This document shows, piece by piece, positions 1 to 9,155 of a stretch of 64,000 bases of DNA (positions are counted from its first letter, which is position 1; every line of letters starts with the position of its first letter). The stretch covers positions 1 to 64,000 of the forward strand of contig NYZC01000333.1 of assembly GCA_002686995.1 (NCBI GenBank), in the 5' to 3' direction. The translations under genes were made by a program, and so were the position numbers. Source of the stretch: Phycisphaeraceae bacterium. Its GTDB lineage: Bacteria; Planctomycetota; Phycisphaerae; Phycisphaerales; Phycisphaeraceae. Below the pieces are notes generated by a model. It searched no databases, was not told the DNA's origin, and was given only the letters and a program-made list of their open reading frames with translations.

Positions 1-74
1 ACTTCCCGGTTCATGAATAACACATCGAGCCCCCATCAAAATTCGGTAACTTATTGTTTTGCGCGCCCTAAACC

Positions 75-1376
75 ATGGCTGGTCTCGCTAAAGAAACCCG
101 CAAGGACCGCACCTACTACCGCATCACGTTATACGATCGTGACGGCCGCCGTCGATTCATCCGCATCGGCGACGTGACCGAGCGGGACGCGGAGCGGATC
201 AAGGACAAGGTCGACTCGTTAGTTTCGGCGTCGATTGCCGGGACGGCACCCGATCAACCGACAGCACGATGGGTGGCGAAGATCGGTGACGAGCTGGCCG
301 ACAAGCTGGCCACTGCCGGCCTGATCGAACCTCGGCAGAGGGCCACACTCGGCGGGTTCCTCGATGACTTCATCGGCCAGCGCACGGACCTGAAGCCGTC
401 GACGCGGACGAAGTTGGGGATGTCGCGACGGAAGATGGTCGATTTCTTCGGCACCGAGAAGGACCTGCGCGATATTGACGACGGCGGCGCCGATAACTTC
501 CGGCAGTCCCTCGTCGATGCCGGCCTGGCCGAAGCGACGATCGGCCGGACGATCCGCCACGGCCGACAGTTCTTCAAGGCTGCTGTCCGCAGGGGCCTTG
601 CCGAGCAGAACCCGTTCGTCGATGTTGCGGCCGGCAACGAGGCCAACGACGCGCGCCAGAGGTTTATCGATGCCGCGATCGTGGACAAGGCCATCGAGCA
701 GGCGCCGGATCACGAATGGCGGCTGATCATCGCCCTATCACGATATGGCGGCGTTCGAACACCGAGCGAAACCCTGCGGCTCAAGTGGTCCGACATCGAC
801 TGGGAACACGGCCGATTCACGGTCACGTCCCCGAAGACCGCGCGGAAGGGCAAGCCGTACCGCGTCACTCCGCTGTTTCCCGAACTGCTGCCCTACCTCC
901 AGGAAGCGTTCGATCTGGCCGAGTCGGGAGCAGACTACGTCATCACTCGATACCGGGACGCTGCCTGCAACCTCCGCACCCACTTCCTGCGCATCCTGCG
1001 CCGCGCCGGCGTCGAGCCCTGGCCGCGCCTGTTTCACAACATGCGGGCAAGCCGGCAGACGGAACTGGTCAACCGGTTCCCGTCCCACGTGGCTGCGGAG
1101 TGGCTCGGCAACACGGAAGCCGTCGCGAACCGTCACTACCTGCAGGTGACCGAGGCGCACTTCGAGCAAGCCGCTGCTGGTGGCACACATGGTGGCACCG
1201 TTGTGGCACCACAGATGGCACCGCACCGCGCCGCCAATGATCGCACGGATTCGCACAAACCTTCGCAAGCCTCTGTTGACAACACTGTTACGCGATGCGA
1301 CGCGATCGACGGCGACGAGGTGCGAAACCGCGAAATGGTCCGTACTGGGCTCGAACCAGTGACCTGCCGCGTGTAA
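75..1376 (+). CDS. Tyrosine-type site-specific integrase
   Basis: Phage/integrative-element integrase of 433 aa. The N-terminus resembles an arm-type DNA-binding region, followed by a SAM-like core-binding domain (about residues 95-185) and a catalytic domain (about 200-375). Recognisable catalytic positions are the first Arg in GGVRTPSE, the HNMR box in LFHNMRASRQTEL, and the nucleophile Tyr in NRHYLQV near residue 358. About 60 residues follow the tyrosine. The final codons (VRTGLEPVTCRV) and the stop lie inside the tRNA-Val gene read from the other strand, typical of an integrase adjacent to its tRNA att site. The element would extend left, outside the window. Confidence 0.9.
   Translation: MAGLAKETRKDRTYYRITLYDRDGRRRFIRIGDVTERDAERIKDKVDSLVSASIAGTAPDQPTARWVAKIGDELADKLATAGLIEPRQRATLGGFLDDFIGQRTDLKPSTRTKLGMSRRKMVDFFGTEKDLRDIDDGGADNFRQSLVDAGLAEATIGRTIRHGRQFFKAAVRRGLAEQNPFVDVAAGNEANDARQRFIDAAIVDKAIEQAPDHEWRLIIALSRYGGVRTPSETLRLKWSDIDWEHGRFTVTSPKTARKGKPYRVTPLFPELLPYLQEAFDLAESGADYVITRYRDAACNLRTHFLRILRRAGVEPWPRLFHNMRASRQTELVNRFPSHVAAEWLGNTEAVANRHYLQVTEAHFEQAAAGGTHGGTVVAPQMAPHRAANDRTDSHKPSQASVDNTVTRCDAIDGDEVRNREMVRTGLEPVTCRV
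1336..1376. other. Probable attachment site (att core) in the tRNA-Val 3' half
   Basis: This is the overlap between the integrase 3' end and the 3' half of tRNA-Val. Integrases often recombine at tRNA 3' ends and restore the tRNA, which is intact here. The exact core cannot be delimited because the partner repeat would lie left of the window. Confidence 0.6.
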
Positions 1377-1409
1377 GGCGGCCGCTCTAGCCAACTGAGC
1401 TAACGGACC
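1336..1409 (-). tRNA. tRNA-Val (anticodon TAC)
   Basis: The reverse complement folds as a full cloverleaf: acceptor GGTCCGT/ACGGACC, D stem GCTC/GAGC, anticodon stem GCCGC/GCGGC with loop CTTACAC (anticodon TAC), T stem ACTGG/CCAGT with loop TTCGAGC, discriminator A. No CCA is encoded. Its 3' half overlaps the last 41 bases of the integrase gene on the other strand, so it is the likely attachment site. Confidence 0.95.
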
Positions 1410-1435
1410 GGAAAGGCGCCGCCGGAGGGCGGCAA

Positions 1436-1509
1436 TACGCCCGGGAGGATTCGAACCCCCAACCCTCGGATCCGAAGTCCGATGCTCTATCCAATTGAGC
1501 TACGGGCGC
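1436..1509 (-). tRNA. tRNA-Arg (anticodon TCG)
   Basis: The reverse complement folds as a cloverleaf: acceptor GCGCCCG/CGGGCGT (one G-U pair), D stem GCTC/GAGC, anticodon stem TCGGA/TCCGA with loop CTTCGGA (anticodon TCG), T stem GGGGG/CCTCC (one G-U) with loop TTCGAAT, discriminator A. It lies 26 bp upstream of tRNA-Val on the same strand, so the two are probably co-transcribed. Confidence 0.95.
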
Positions 1510-1528
1510 GCAGTTCGGCGGATCGCGG

Positions 1529-1557
1529 ACTGTGACACATCCTGAGTCCGCCGTCAA
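1529..1557 (-). promoter_or_regulatory. Candidate sigma-70-type promoter for the tRNA pair
   Basis: On the minus strand TTGACG (-35) is followed after 17 bp by CACAGT (weak -10, 3 of 6 matches), about 20 bp before the tRNA-Arg 5' end. The -35 is strong; the -10 is poor. Confidence 0.4.
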
Positions 1558-1560
1558 GAT

Positions 1561-1596
1561 CATTCCGATCCCGTTCCCGTTCCCGAATCCCCAACC
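1561..1596. repeat. Phased 6-mer spacer repeat
   Basis: Six consecutive hexamers (cattcc gatccc gttccc gttccc gaatcc ccaacc) form a short degenerate tandem repeat in the gap between the tRNA promoter and the surface-protein gene. Confidence 0.5.
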
Positions 1597-1644
1597 CGCG
1601 CCGCATTGCGGGATCGGTTACGGGACTGATCCATCGCGGAATCT

Positions 1645-4600
1645 TCACACGATTCGCGCGATCAGGTTTCCGTCGATGGGGGTGTCGCCGGGCGCCGGGT
1701 CGTTCAGGCGCAGGCGCCCGTCGGCGTTGCGGTAGCTGATCCGGTCGATCACGAGGGCCGAGAAGCCCTGCGGGCCCGCGGCGGCGTCCGCAGAGAAGCC
1801 CGCGTCGATCTTCCCGATGCCTGCCGATGCGACGAACACGTTCTGCATCCAGACCGCCACTTTGCGGTCGCCGCGCACCTTGAACTGGCCGAGGCCGGGC
1901 GGGTCGGCCGCCGTGCCGCCGCCCACGAACGCGAGACCGTCAACCGGTATCGTGCCCGGCGCCACGTCGAAGATGGCGATGAAGATGGTCGTGTCGAACA
2001 CGAGGCGACCTTCGAACTTGCCGACGCGGCCGTTGGACTGCAGGTTCACGCCGCGAATCTCCCGGTTCGACTTCAGGCTCTTCAGTGCCTGGGCGCGCCG
2101 GTCCGCGGGATTGATCACGCGCTCGAGCGTGAAGCTGGTGTTCAGAATGTCTCGCCGGGAGGAGATCGTCCCCACCGCGTCGGCGGTGATGTCGCTGTCC
2201 GCGATATCCAGCTTCGTCGAGATGCCCTTGACCTCGGTGAAGTCCGCCGTCAGCCCGGTAATCGATTCGGCGCTGATCTTTCCGGTTGCGGCAAGCACGT
2301 CCCACTGCCCCCCCTCGAACGCGCCGAGTCGGGCCTTGTTCAGCGCGACGTCGCGCGGCGCGTCCAGGCCGCTCAACTGCAGCGCAAACGCGGCGCGCTG
2401 CTTGACCGTGATCGACTTCGAGTACGTCGCGACCAGGCCGTCCGTCTCCGGATTGTCGTTGAGCCACAGGTCGCCCTGGACGTCCACCGGGCCGTCCGAG
2501 TCGATCGTCAGGTTGCGCGCCTCCTCGAAGCGGACCTTCGTCAGCGTGGGTTCCGCGCCGCTGCGGATCACGATCATGCTGTCGTCGAACGTCGCCGATC
2601 GCGCCGATCGCAGCGGCCCGCCGATGTCGAGGGTCGCGCCTTCGAATGCGACATGACGCCCGTCAACGGTGCCAAGACCGCCGTCGGAGGTGATCGAGCC
2701 CACGGTGATCATCCCGTCGTCGACGCCGTTGCGGCTGTTCCTCGCCTTGAACGTCAGCTTGCGCGAGTTCACGCGCATCTCGGGATCGACGGTGATGACG
2801 ATCCGGTCCACGGACACGTCCGTCGCCGTCGACGCGATGCTCACCGAACGTCGATCGAACTCGGGCACGATGCCGTTTCCGAAGAAGAACACCTCCGCGA
2901 CCGCGCCGCGCACCGACACCGAGCCCTGCGTCCCGTCCTGCTCGAAGTAGGTGACCGTGCCCGGATTGTCGCCCCCGATCAGCACGGACACCGAGTTCTC
3001 GATGGTGAACAGCGTCTCCGCCCCGCCGCCGAGAAGATTACCGGCAACGTCGCTGATCCCGGAGCCGGCGCCGAGGGTCAGCACGTAGTCGCCGTTGGGC
3101 GCCGTGAGGTCCGTCAGCAGTCCGAGCGTGAAGCTCATGCCGTCGGCCGTCGCGAGGTTCTGCTGCGCGGTCAGCAGGTCGCCGCCGCCGCTGCGCGTGA
3201 GCGCGAGATCTTCGCGCTCGAACTGCGCGACCGACTCGCTGAACTCGATCGCAATCTCGTCGACCGGGTCGCTGCGCCGATCCGGCACGACATCGACGAT
3301 GTCGCCTGTCGGCGCCGTCGTGTCGATCGTCACGACCAGCGGCGCGGACGCGTCGCTCACGTTGCCGGCGTCGTCGGTGGCGGTTGCCGTGAACGTGCGG
3401 GCGCCTTCGGCGAGCCCCGCGACCGGGATCGACCACGGGCTGTTGACCGTCGTCTGCCCGACCACGGTTCCGTCGACGAACAGGCGGACCATCGTGCCCG
3501 ACTCGGCATCGCCGTCGATGTCCACCGCCGTCACGTTCGTGATGTCATCCTGGTTGCTGGCGCCGGAATCGTCGGCATCGTCAAGATTCAGATCCGTCGG
3601 CGCGTCGGGCGCGGTCTGATCAATCGTCACGACCAGCGCATCCGAGGGATCGCTCACGTTGCCGGCCACGTCCTCGGCGGTCGCCGCGAAGGAGAGCACG
3701 CCTTCGGCCAGTCCGTCGACGTCGATCGACCAGGGACTGTTCGCCGTGTCCTGGCCCGCCTCCGCGCCGTCGAGGAACAGTCGCACCAGCGCATTGTCCT
3801 CGACGTCTCCGGAGAACGTCAGCGTCGACAGCGACGTGAGATCGTCCGTATCGCTCGAACCGCCGTCGGACAGGGCGTCGAGATCGGGTGCGCCGGGCAC
3901 GGGGGGCGCGGTGAGATCGACCGTGATCGCGAGCGGCGGGGAGGGATCGGTGGTCTGGGCGCCGATCTCCGCCGTCGCCGTAATCGTCCGCGTGCCCTCC
4001 GCGAGCGCCGGGTTGAAGTCGACCGTGCCGGCCGGCGCCACGGCGGAATCCACCTCGACGCCGTCGACGAACAGGTGCACCGTCGCGCCATCGTCGGTCG
4101 TCACGCGCACGGTCGGCGCCGGATCCATCGTCACGTTGTCGTCGTCATGTCGGCCCGTATCGCCCGACGGCAGCAGGTCCACGATCGGCACGTCGGCGTT
4201 CGAGAGGACCGTGAACGCGCCCAGCGCGTCCTGGTCGAGCAGGTTGCCGGCGGCATCGCTGATCTGGGCGCCGGATGCGGTCAGGCTGAGCGCGTAGCTT
4301 CCCGGACCGCCGGTCAGCCCTGTCAGCGCTTCGAGCGTGTGCGTGACGCCGTCGGCGGTCGTCACCGTCTGGGTCGGCGTCAGCAGGTTGCCCCCGCCGC
4401 CGACCGTCAGCGAAAGATCGTCGGCCTCGAACCCGAACACGGGCTCGTCGAAGACGATCGTGGCGTCGTCGACCGGGTCGGCGCGCGGATCCGGCACGAA
4501 CGGATCGATCGTCGCGGTCGGCGCCGTGGTGTCGACCATCACCGAAATGGGCGCCGTCGGCGCGCTGCCGTTGCCCGCAACGTCCCGCGCGGTCGCCGTG

Positions 4601-5712
4601 AACTGGTGCGTGCCTTCGGTGAGTCCGGAGACCTGGATGGACCAGTTGCCGCCCGGCGCCGTGCCGACCTGGTTGCCGTCCATGAACAGGGCCACCTCCG
4701 ACCCGGCTTCCGCGGTGCCTTCGATCGTCACCGTCGTCAGCGAGGTCAGCCCGTCGCTGTCGCTCTCGCCCGTGTCGCTGGCGGTCGCCAGGGCGAGCTG
4801 CGTCGGAGACGCGGGCGCCGTCGCATCGATGGTGATCTGCAGGGGCGCCAGCGGCATGAGCGTCCGCGCCCCGACCAAGGCCAGCACGGAGATTTCGCGC
4901 GTCCCCTCGGAGAGCTGGTTCAGCGTGAACGGGACCGACCCGTCCGATTCGACGACGGGCCCCTGCGGCACCCCGTCGACGGAGATCTGGATATCGACGC
5001 CGGCGAAGACGCGCGCGTGGACCGTCGGAGTCCGGTCGTGAGTCACCAGGTCCTCGTCGCTCGAGCCTGAGTCGCTTGCCGGATCCAGCGAAATCGGCGT
5101 CGTCAGCACCACGCGGCCGTCGACCACGAGTCCGAGAAGGTTCGCCTGGATCCCCGGGTTGCCGGTCAGGGACGACAGCGCCCAGGAACCCTGGGCGTCG
5201 TCGGACAACGAGACGCGGGCAAGCTGCAGGAGTCCGATATCCGTCGTGTTCGCCGTGAACCAGGTCAGGCCGAGCGCGTCCGTGTCGAATTCGGGTCCCC
5301 CGGTCACGTCATGCTGGATGATCAGCGGCGTGCCCACGCCGCCCGAGGCAACGTAGGTGTCGAACTCGGCCGTCGGGTCGACGACGAGTTCCGCCGGGCT
5401 CGGCGGTATTCGATCGCCGCCCGATGGCGCGAACGGACGCGCGTCCTGGAAGATGCTCCCCGAGTCGAGCTCGAGACGAAGCTGCGCGAGCGTCCAGTCG
5501 ATGCCCGCGCCGGTGTTGAACATCAGGTCCTGCGTCACGAACCCGGCGAGCTCCGGCGCCGACGAGTTATCGACCAGGTCCCACGTCACGGTGCCGTCGA
5601 GCAGCAGGCGCCCCTCGAGCGATTCGAGCACCGCCGGCGGCGCGGCATCGGCGCTGCGATGCGCGAACCGCGACCCCCGTCCCGACCTCTTCCAGCGGCG
5701 AATCAGCTTCAT
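1645..5712 (-). CDS. Large mosaic Ig-like surface protein with planctomycete LLDG box
   Basis: Probably secreted or cell-surface, 1355 aa from the chosen ATG, which has GGAG 8 bases upstream; the ORF itself could begin 14 codons earlier. A basic N-terminus leads to ESLEGRLLLDG, a box common at the start of big planctomycete extracellular proteins. Residues about 210-900 hold two kinds of bacterial Ig-like modules: five copies of type A (S-D-S/T-G-x-S-D-x-D opening, FVDG core, AGNVSD, VTIDTTAP close) and two of type B (VPDxRxDPVD opening, ISDxAGNLL close), in order A-A-B-A-A-A-B. The last ~440 residues are beta-rich and unrecognised. Acidic D/S runs suggest calcium binding, which is inference. 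The specific ligand or role is unknown. Confidence 0.75.
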   Translation of the reverse strand: MKLIRRWKRSGRGSRFAHRSADAAPPAVLESLEGRLLLDGTVTWDLVDNSSAPELAGFVTQDLMFNTGAGIDWTLAQLRLELDSGSIFQDARPFAPSGGDRIPPSPAELVVDPTAEFDTYVASGGVGTPLIIQHDVTGGPEFDTDALGLTWFTANTTDIGLLQLARVSLSDDAQGSWALSSLTGNPGIQANLLGLVVDGRVVLTTPISLDPASDSGSSDEDLVTHDRTPTVHARVFAGVDIQISVDGVPQGPVVESDGSVPFTLNQLSEGTREISVLALVGARTLMPLAPLQITIDATAPASPTQLALATASDTGESDSDGLTSLTTVTIEGTAEAGSEVALFMDGNQVGTAPGGNWSIQVSGLTEGTHQFTATARDVAGNGSAPTAPISVMVDTTAPTATIDPFVPDPRADPVDDATIVFDEPVFGFEADDLSLTVGGGGNLLTPTQTVTTADGVTHTLEALTGLTGGPGSYALSLTASGAQISDAAGNLLDQDALGAFTVLSNADVPIVDLLPSGDTGRHDDDNVTMDPAPTVRVTTDDGATVHLFVDGVEVDSAVAPAGTVDFNPALAEGTRTITATAEIGAQTTDPSPPLAITVDLTAPPVPGAPDLDALSDGGSSDTDDLTSLSTLTFSGDVEDNALVRLFLDGAEAGQDTANSPWSIDVDGLAEGVLSFAATAEDVAGNVSDPSDALVVTIDQTAPDAPTDLNLDDADDSGASNQDDITNVTAVDIDGDAESGTMVRLFVDGTVVGQTTVNSPWSIPVAGLAEGARTFTATATDDAGNVSDASAPLVVTIDTTAPTGDIVDVVPDRRSDPVDEIAIEFSESVAQFEREDLALTRSGGGDLLTAQQNLATADGMSFTLGLLTDLTAPNGDYVLTLGAGSGISDVAGNLLGGGAETLFTIENSVSVLIGGDNPGTVTYFEQDGTQGSVSVRGAVAEVFFFGNGIVPEFDRRSVSIASTATDVSVDRIVITVDPEMRVNSRKLTFKARNSRNGVDDGMITVGSITSDGGLGTVDGRHVAFEGATLDIGGPLRSARSATFDDSMIVIRSGAEPTLTKVRFEEARNLTIDSDGPVDVQGDLWLNDNPETDGLVATYSKSITVKQRAAFALQLSGLDAPRDVALNKARLGAFEGGQWDVLAATGKISAESITGLTADFTEVKGISTKLDIADSDITADAVGTISSRRDILNTSFTLERVINPADRRAQALKSLKSNREIRGVNLQSNGRVGKFEGRLVFDTTIFIAIFDVAPGTIPVDGLAFVGGGTAADPPGLGQFKVRGDRKVAVWMQNVFVASAGIGKIDAGFSADAAAGPQGFSALVIDRISYRNADGRLRLNDPAPGDTPIDGNLIARIV

Positions 5713-6017
5713 GAAGGGTTCTCCGCCCCGCAGGTCTGCTGCGTCTCTCTTCAATCGTGCACGGTGGGTCCTGAACCTGCGGTTCCGATCGCGACGTCGC
5801 GCCGCATCCGCATGTTACCGGTCCCCGGTACCGCCCGATCTTCTGCGGATCCTATGGGTCAAACCGTCCGTTTTCAAGTGTCTGATTACCGGCCGGCACC
5901 CACACTCCATCGGCCGTCCACCCACCCGATTCAACTGATACAGCCGTCCTTAAGTAATCAACCCATCCCGTCGATACGACAGTTGAAATTCGGAATAGCC
6001 GCCCAACTGGAGGAGTG
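5713..6017. promoter_or_regulatory. Divergent intergenic region between surface protein and exopolysaccharide locus 1
   Basis: About 300 bp without a gene. Both flanking genes start here, so promoters must lie within it. Facing right, TTCAAC (5930-5935) and AGTAAT (5953-5958) are 17 bp apart and could be a weak sigma-70 promoter. GGAGGAG at 6009-6015 is the ribosome-binding site of the sugar transferase. No convincing operator was seen. Confidence 0.4.
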
Positions 6018-6680
6018 GTGTTGCAGCCGCGCAAGTCAGCCGATCCGTCTCGCCCGCGCCCGATCGACGGCGCCGGCTCCCTCGGGGAGCCCGGTCCGGC
6101 GTTCTCCGCGGTAAAACGCGCCGTCGACGTCACCGGCGCGCTGGCCGGGCTGCTGACCGCGAGCCCCCTGCTGGTGCTCTGCATGCTCTGGATCAGAACC
6201 GTCAACCCGGGCCCGGCCCTGTTTCGCCAGTGGCGCGTCGGACGCCGCGGATGGCTTTTCCCCCTCTACAAGCTGAGAACGATGTCGCTGGACGCCGAGT
6301 CCAACGGCGTCCAGTACGCACAGGCGAACGACCCGCGCGTGCTGCCGGGCTGCGCCTGGATGCGCCGCAGTCATGTCGACGAGTTGCCGCAGCTCTGGAA
6401 CGTCCTGGTCGGTCAGATGAGCCTCGTCGGCCCGCGCCCGGAACGTCCGGAAATGGTCGAGCGGCTGCGCCGGCACATCCCGCGCATCGATCGCCGTCAT
6501 GTCAGTCGCCCCGGCCTGACCGGCCTGGCCCAGGTCGTCAACGGGTACACCAACGACCTGCGCGGGTCACGGCGGAAGATCGCCTGCGACCTGCGTTACC
6601 TGCGCCGCCGCAGCGCGCTCGGGGAGTTCAAGCTGCTGCTGCGAACCACGACCCGAATATGGGACCCCGCGGCCCTCTGA
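6018..6680 (+). CDS. Monotopic phosphoglycosyl transferase (bacterial sugar transferase), locus 1
   Basis: Transfers a sugar-1-phosphate from a nucleotide sugar to undecaprenyl phosphate at the inner membrane, the first step of exopolysaccharide unit assembly. About 220 aa, catalytic domain only, without the extra N-terminal membrane domain of WbaP/WcaJ types. One membrane segment (VTGALAGLLTASPLLVLCML) is followed by KLRTM, then DELPQLWNVL and GQMSLVGPRPERPEM, all family signatures. GTG 6018 or TTG 6021 fits the SD at 6009-6015; GTG 6015 overlaps the SD and is unlikely. It is first gene of the locus. Confidence 0.88.
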   Translation: MLQPRKSADPSRPRPIDGAGSLGEPGPAFSAVKRAVDVTGALAGLLTASPLLVLCMLWIRTVNPGPALFRQWRVGRRGWLFPLYKLRTMSLDAESNGVQYAQANDPRVLPGCAWMRRSHVDELPQLWNVLVGQMSLVGPRPERPEMVERLRRHIPRIDRRHVSRPGLTGLAQVVNGYTNDLRGSRRKIACDLRYLRRRSALGEFKLLLRTTTRIWDPAAL

Positions 6681-6694
6681 ACCGGAACTCGACG

Positions 6695-7462
6695 ATGAGC
6701 CACTTACACGCCCGCTCCGCCTGCCTCCGCTTCGCGGCCGCCACCTGCCTGGTCGCCGCGCTGGGCGGATGCAACTCGACCTACACCGACTACAGCGCGT
6801 TCGTCTCGAGCCCCGGCCCGGTGGTCAGCGCCGAGGAGTATCGCATGGCCCCACCGGACGTGATCAAGATCACGTCGAAGCGCGTGCGCGAGATCAACAA
6901 CCACCGCGAGCAGATCCGCTCCGACGGCATGATCACGCTGCCGCTGCTCGGGGACTTCTACGTCGCGGGCCGAACCGCCGGCGACGTGAGCGCCGAGCTC
7001 TCGCAGTGGGCGCGCCAGTACTACGAGGACGCCGAGGTCACCGTGCGGGTCGTCGGCTACAACAGCAAGAAGATCTACGTGTTCGGAGAGGTGTCGGCGC
7101 CGGGCCCCTACAGCTACCACGGCGCCAACACGATCCTGCGCACGCTCGCGCGGGCCCAGCCTTCGCGCCTGGCCGACCCGAACCGCATCCAGATCCTGCG
7201 CCCCGGGCGCAACGGCGAGATGATCCACCGGATGACGATCAGCCTCAATCGAATGGTCAGGGAAGGCGACGTATCCCTCGACACGGTGCTCGAGGAGGGC
7301 GACATCATCTTCGTACCGGCCAATACGCTGGCCACCCTCGGCCTGGGCCTGCAGCAGCTTCTGCTGCCCATCACGCCGGCGGCGTCGGTCGCATCCGGAC
7401 CGGTCGATATCGATCAGTCGCTGCGCAGCTCGCCTTACGCGAAGGAAGAAACGCTTCGCTGA
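6695..7462 (+). CDS. Wza-type polysaccharide export lipoprotein, locus 1
   Basis: Outer-membrane/periplasmic channel protein for exopolysaccharide export, 255 aa. The ATG at 6695 gives a lipoprotein signal peptide ending in LVAALGGC, so the longer upstream ORF extension is discarded. A Poly_export domain (YRMAPPDVIKITS, then LPLLGDFYVAGRTAGDVS) is followed by an SLBB-like segment (IYVFGEVSAPGPYSYHGANT). It begins 14 bases after the sugar transferase and precedes the Wzz-like gene. Confidence 0.88.
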   Translation: MSHLHARSACLRFAAATCLVAALGGCNSTYTDYSAFVSSPGPVVSAEEYRMAPPDVIKITSKRVREINNHREQIRSDGMITLPLLGDFYVAGRTAGDVSAELSQWARQYYEDAEVTVRVVGYNSKKIYVFGEVSAPGPYSYHGANTILRTLARAQPSRLADPNRIQILRPGRNGEMIHRMTISLNRMVREGDVSLDTVLEEGDIIFVPANTLATLGLGLQQLLLPITPAASVASGPVDIDQSLRSSPYAKEETLR

Positions 7463-7484
7463 TTCGCAACTGAACGGCAGAACC

Positions 7485-9155
7485 ATGGAACGTACGTCCA
7501 CGCAAAACCGAGCCGTCGCAGATCTCATCGACGCCGCCCTGCGCTATCGCTGGCGCCTGATCGTCCCCGCGTTCCTGGCCACCACCGCCGTGCTGAGCGT
7601 CAGCATGATCCTGCCGCGCAAGCACAAGGCGGAGGCGATCTTCGAGCGCCGCACCCGGATGGTGATGGAGCAGATGATGGCCAAGGGCGCCCCCGAGTCC
7701 ATCGACATGCCCCATCAGTCTCTGGCCGAGGAGATCGCCGGTGAGACCGCGCTCGACGAGCTGTTCGCACAACTCGGCCCCGTGCTCAGCAGCCCGATGC
7801 ACCATTATTCCGGCCACTACGACGCGCGACGGCTGCGCGAGCAGCTCAAGAAGGAGGTGGTGATCCGGCCGGTCCTCTCGACCAAGTCGCTGGTGCGCGT
7901 GAGCGTGAGCTACGTCGCCGAAGATCCGGATGTCGGGCGGACAATCGTCAACACACTCGTGCGCAACTACATCGAGCGTACCCGCACCCGGTTGCAGGAG
8001 CGCCTGGCGCAGTCGGCGGCCTTCTTCGAGTCGGAGGTGGCGCGCGGCAAGACTCTGATCGAGGACCTCGAGAACCGGAAGCTCGCGTACGAGATCGAGC
8101 ATGCCGATCTGCTGCCCGATCACGCGGCCAACCATCGCATGATGATCTCGGACCTCGAGGCGGAGCTGTCGCTGCTGGAGCAGAAGCGCGAGTCGGCGCG
8201 GCAAAAGGTCGCGATGCTCGAGCAGCGGCTGGCGGCGACGCCGAAGACGCACTCGACCGACGTGACCGCCCCGAACCCCGAGCTCGTGCGCATCGAGAAG
8301 AAAAAGCAGGACCTCGAGGCCCAGGCGGAGCGTTTCGTCGACCAGATGGGCATGACCGACCGGCACCCCGCCCTCATCAACCTGCGGCAGCGGATCGCCG
8401 AGATCGACCGCGACCTGGACCGGACGATGCGGACGGTCGTGACCGAGCAGCACGTCAGCAACAACCCGAAGTTTCACGAGTTCGAGCTGCTGCTGACCGC
8501 CGCCACCGCCGACGCCGACGGGTTCGACAAGGAGCACGTGGTGATCGGGCAGCGCATCAAGGCGCTCCAGGCCGACGTCACGAACATGTTCCCGGTCCGA
8601 AGCGACTATCGGAAGCTCGTCCGGGGCATCGACGACCTGCAGCGCCAGCAGGCGTTCTGGGAGGACAACCTGCGCCGCATCCGTCTGACCAGCGCCGCCG
8701 AGAACCAGGAGGCGGGCATCGACCTCGACTTCATCAAGCCCTGCACGCAGATCAACAAGCCCGTGTCGCCGAATCTCAGCCAGGTGATCCTCGTCGCGAT
8801 CGCGCTGGGCCTGATGACCGGCGCCGTCAGCGTGTTCTCGGCCTGCCGAACGGACGAATCGTTCAATGACGGCGAGCAGCTCTCCGAGGCGGTCAACCTG
8901 CCGCTGTTCGGGTCGGTCAGCGAGATCATCTCGCATCACCGCCGGCGGATCCGCCGTGTGCGAAACATGGTGCTGTACCCGACCGGCGCCGTCGCGATGG
9001 CCACCGTACTGGTCTCGCTGACCGCGGCGCTGTACCTGAGCCTGGAGCATCCGGCCAGCCGACCCGAAACGGCCACCGTCGCACCCGAGCCCCCTCAGCC
9101 GGCCCCCGACCGCGGCGCCGAACGGCGCGACCAGGAGGAGTCCGCGGATGTATGA
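7485..9155 (+). CDS. Wzz/GumC-type polysaccharide chain-length determinant
   Basis: Inner-membrane co-polymerase controlling glycan chain length and bridging to the Wza channel, 556 aa. An N-terminal membrane segment (LIVPAFLATTAVLSVSMIL) opens the Wzz domain. A long coiled-coil periplasmic region (about residues 150-400) follows, then C-terminal membrane segments (VILVAIALGLMTGAVSVF and AVAMATVLVSLTAALYL) and a Pro/Glu-rich tail. It lacks a fused kinase domain; the kinase is the separate gene two positions downstream. Overlaps the next gene by 8 bases. Confidence 0.82.
   Translation: MERTSTQNRAVADLIDAALRYRWRLIVPAFLATTAVLSVSMILPRKHKAEAIFERRTRMVMEQMMAKGAPESIDMPHQSLAEEIAGETALDELFAQLGPVLSSPMHHYSGHYDARRLREQLKKEVVIRPVLSTKSLVRVSVSYVAEDPDVGRTIVNTLVRNYIERTRTRLQERLAQSAAFFESEVARGKTLIEDLENRKLAYEIEHADLLPDHAANHRMMISDLEAELSLLEQKRESARQKVAMLEQRLAATPKTHSTDVTAPNPELVRIEKKKQDLEAQAERFVDQMGMTDRHPALINLRQRIAEIDRDLDRTMRTVVTEQHVSNNPKFHEFELLLTAATADADGFDKEHVVIGQRIKALQADVTNMFPVRSDYRKLVRGIDDLQRQQAFWEDNLRRIRLTSAAENQEAGIDLDFIKPCTQINKPVSPNLSQVILVAIALGLMTGAVSVFSACRTDESFNDGEQLSEAVNLPLFGSVSEIISHHRRRIRRVRNMVLYPTGAVAMATVLVSLTAALYLSLEHPASRPETATVAPEPPQPAPDRGAERRDQEESADV

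Noticed and set aside
2653-5070. 805-aa plus-strand ORF
   Set aside because: Antisense shadow of the Ig-like surface protein; Arg/His/Val-rich with no domain, a typical high-GC artefact.
6230-6694. N-terminal extension of the locus 1 Wza-like ORF
   Set aside because: It overlaps the sugar transferase in another frame; the lipoprotein signal starts at ATG 6695.
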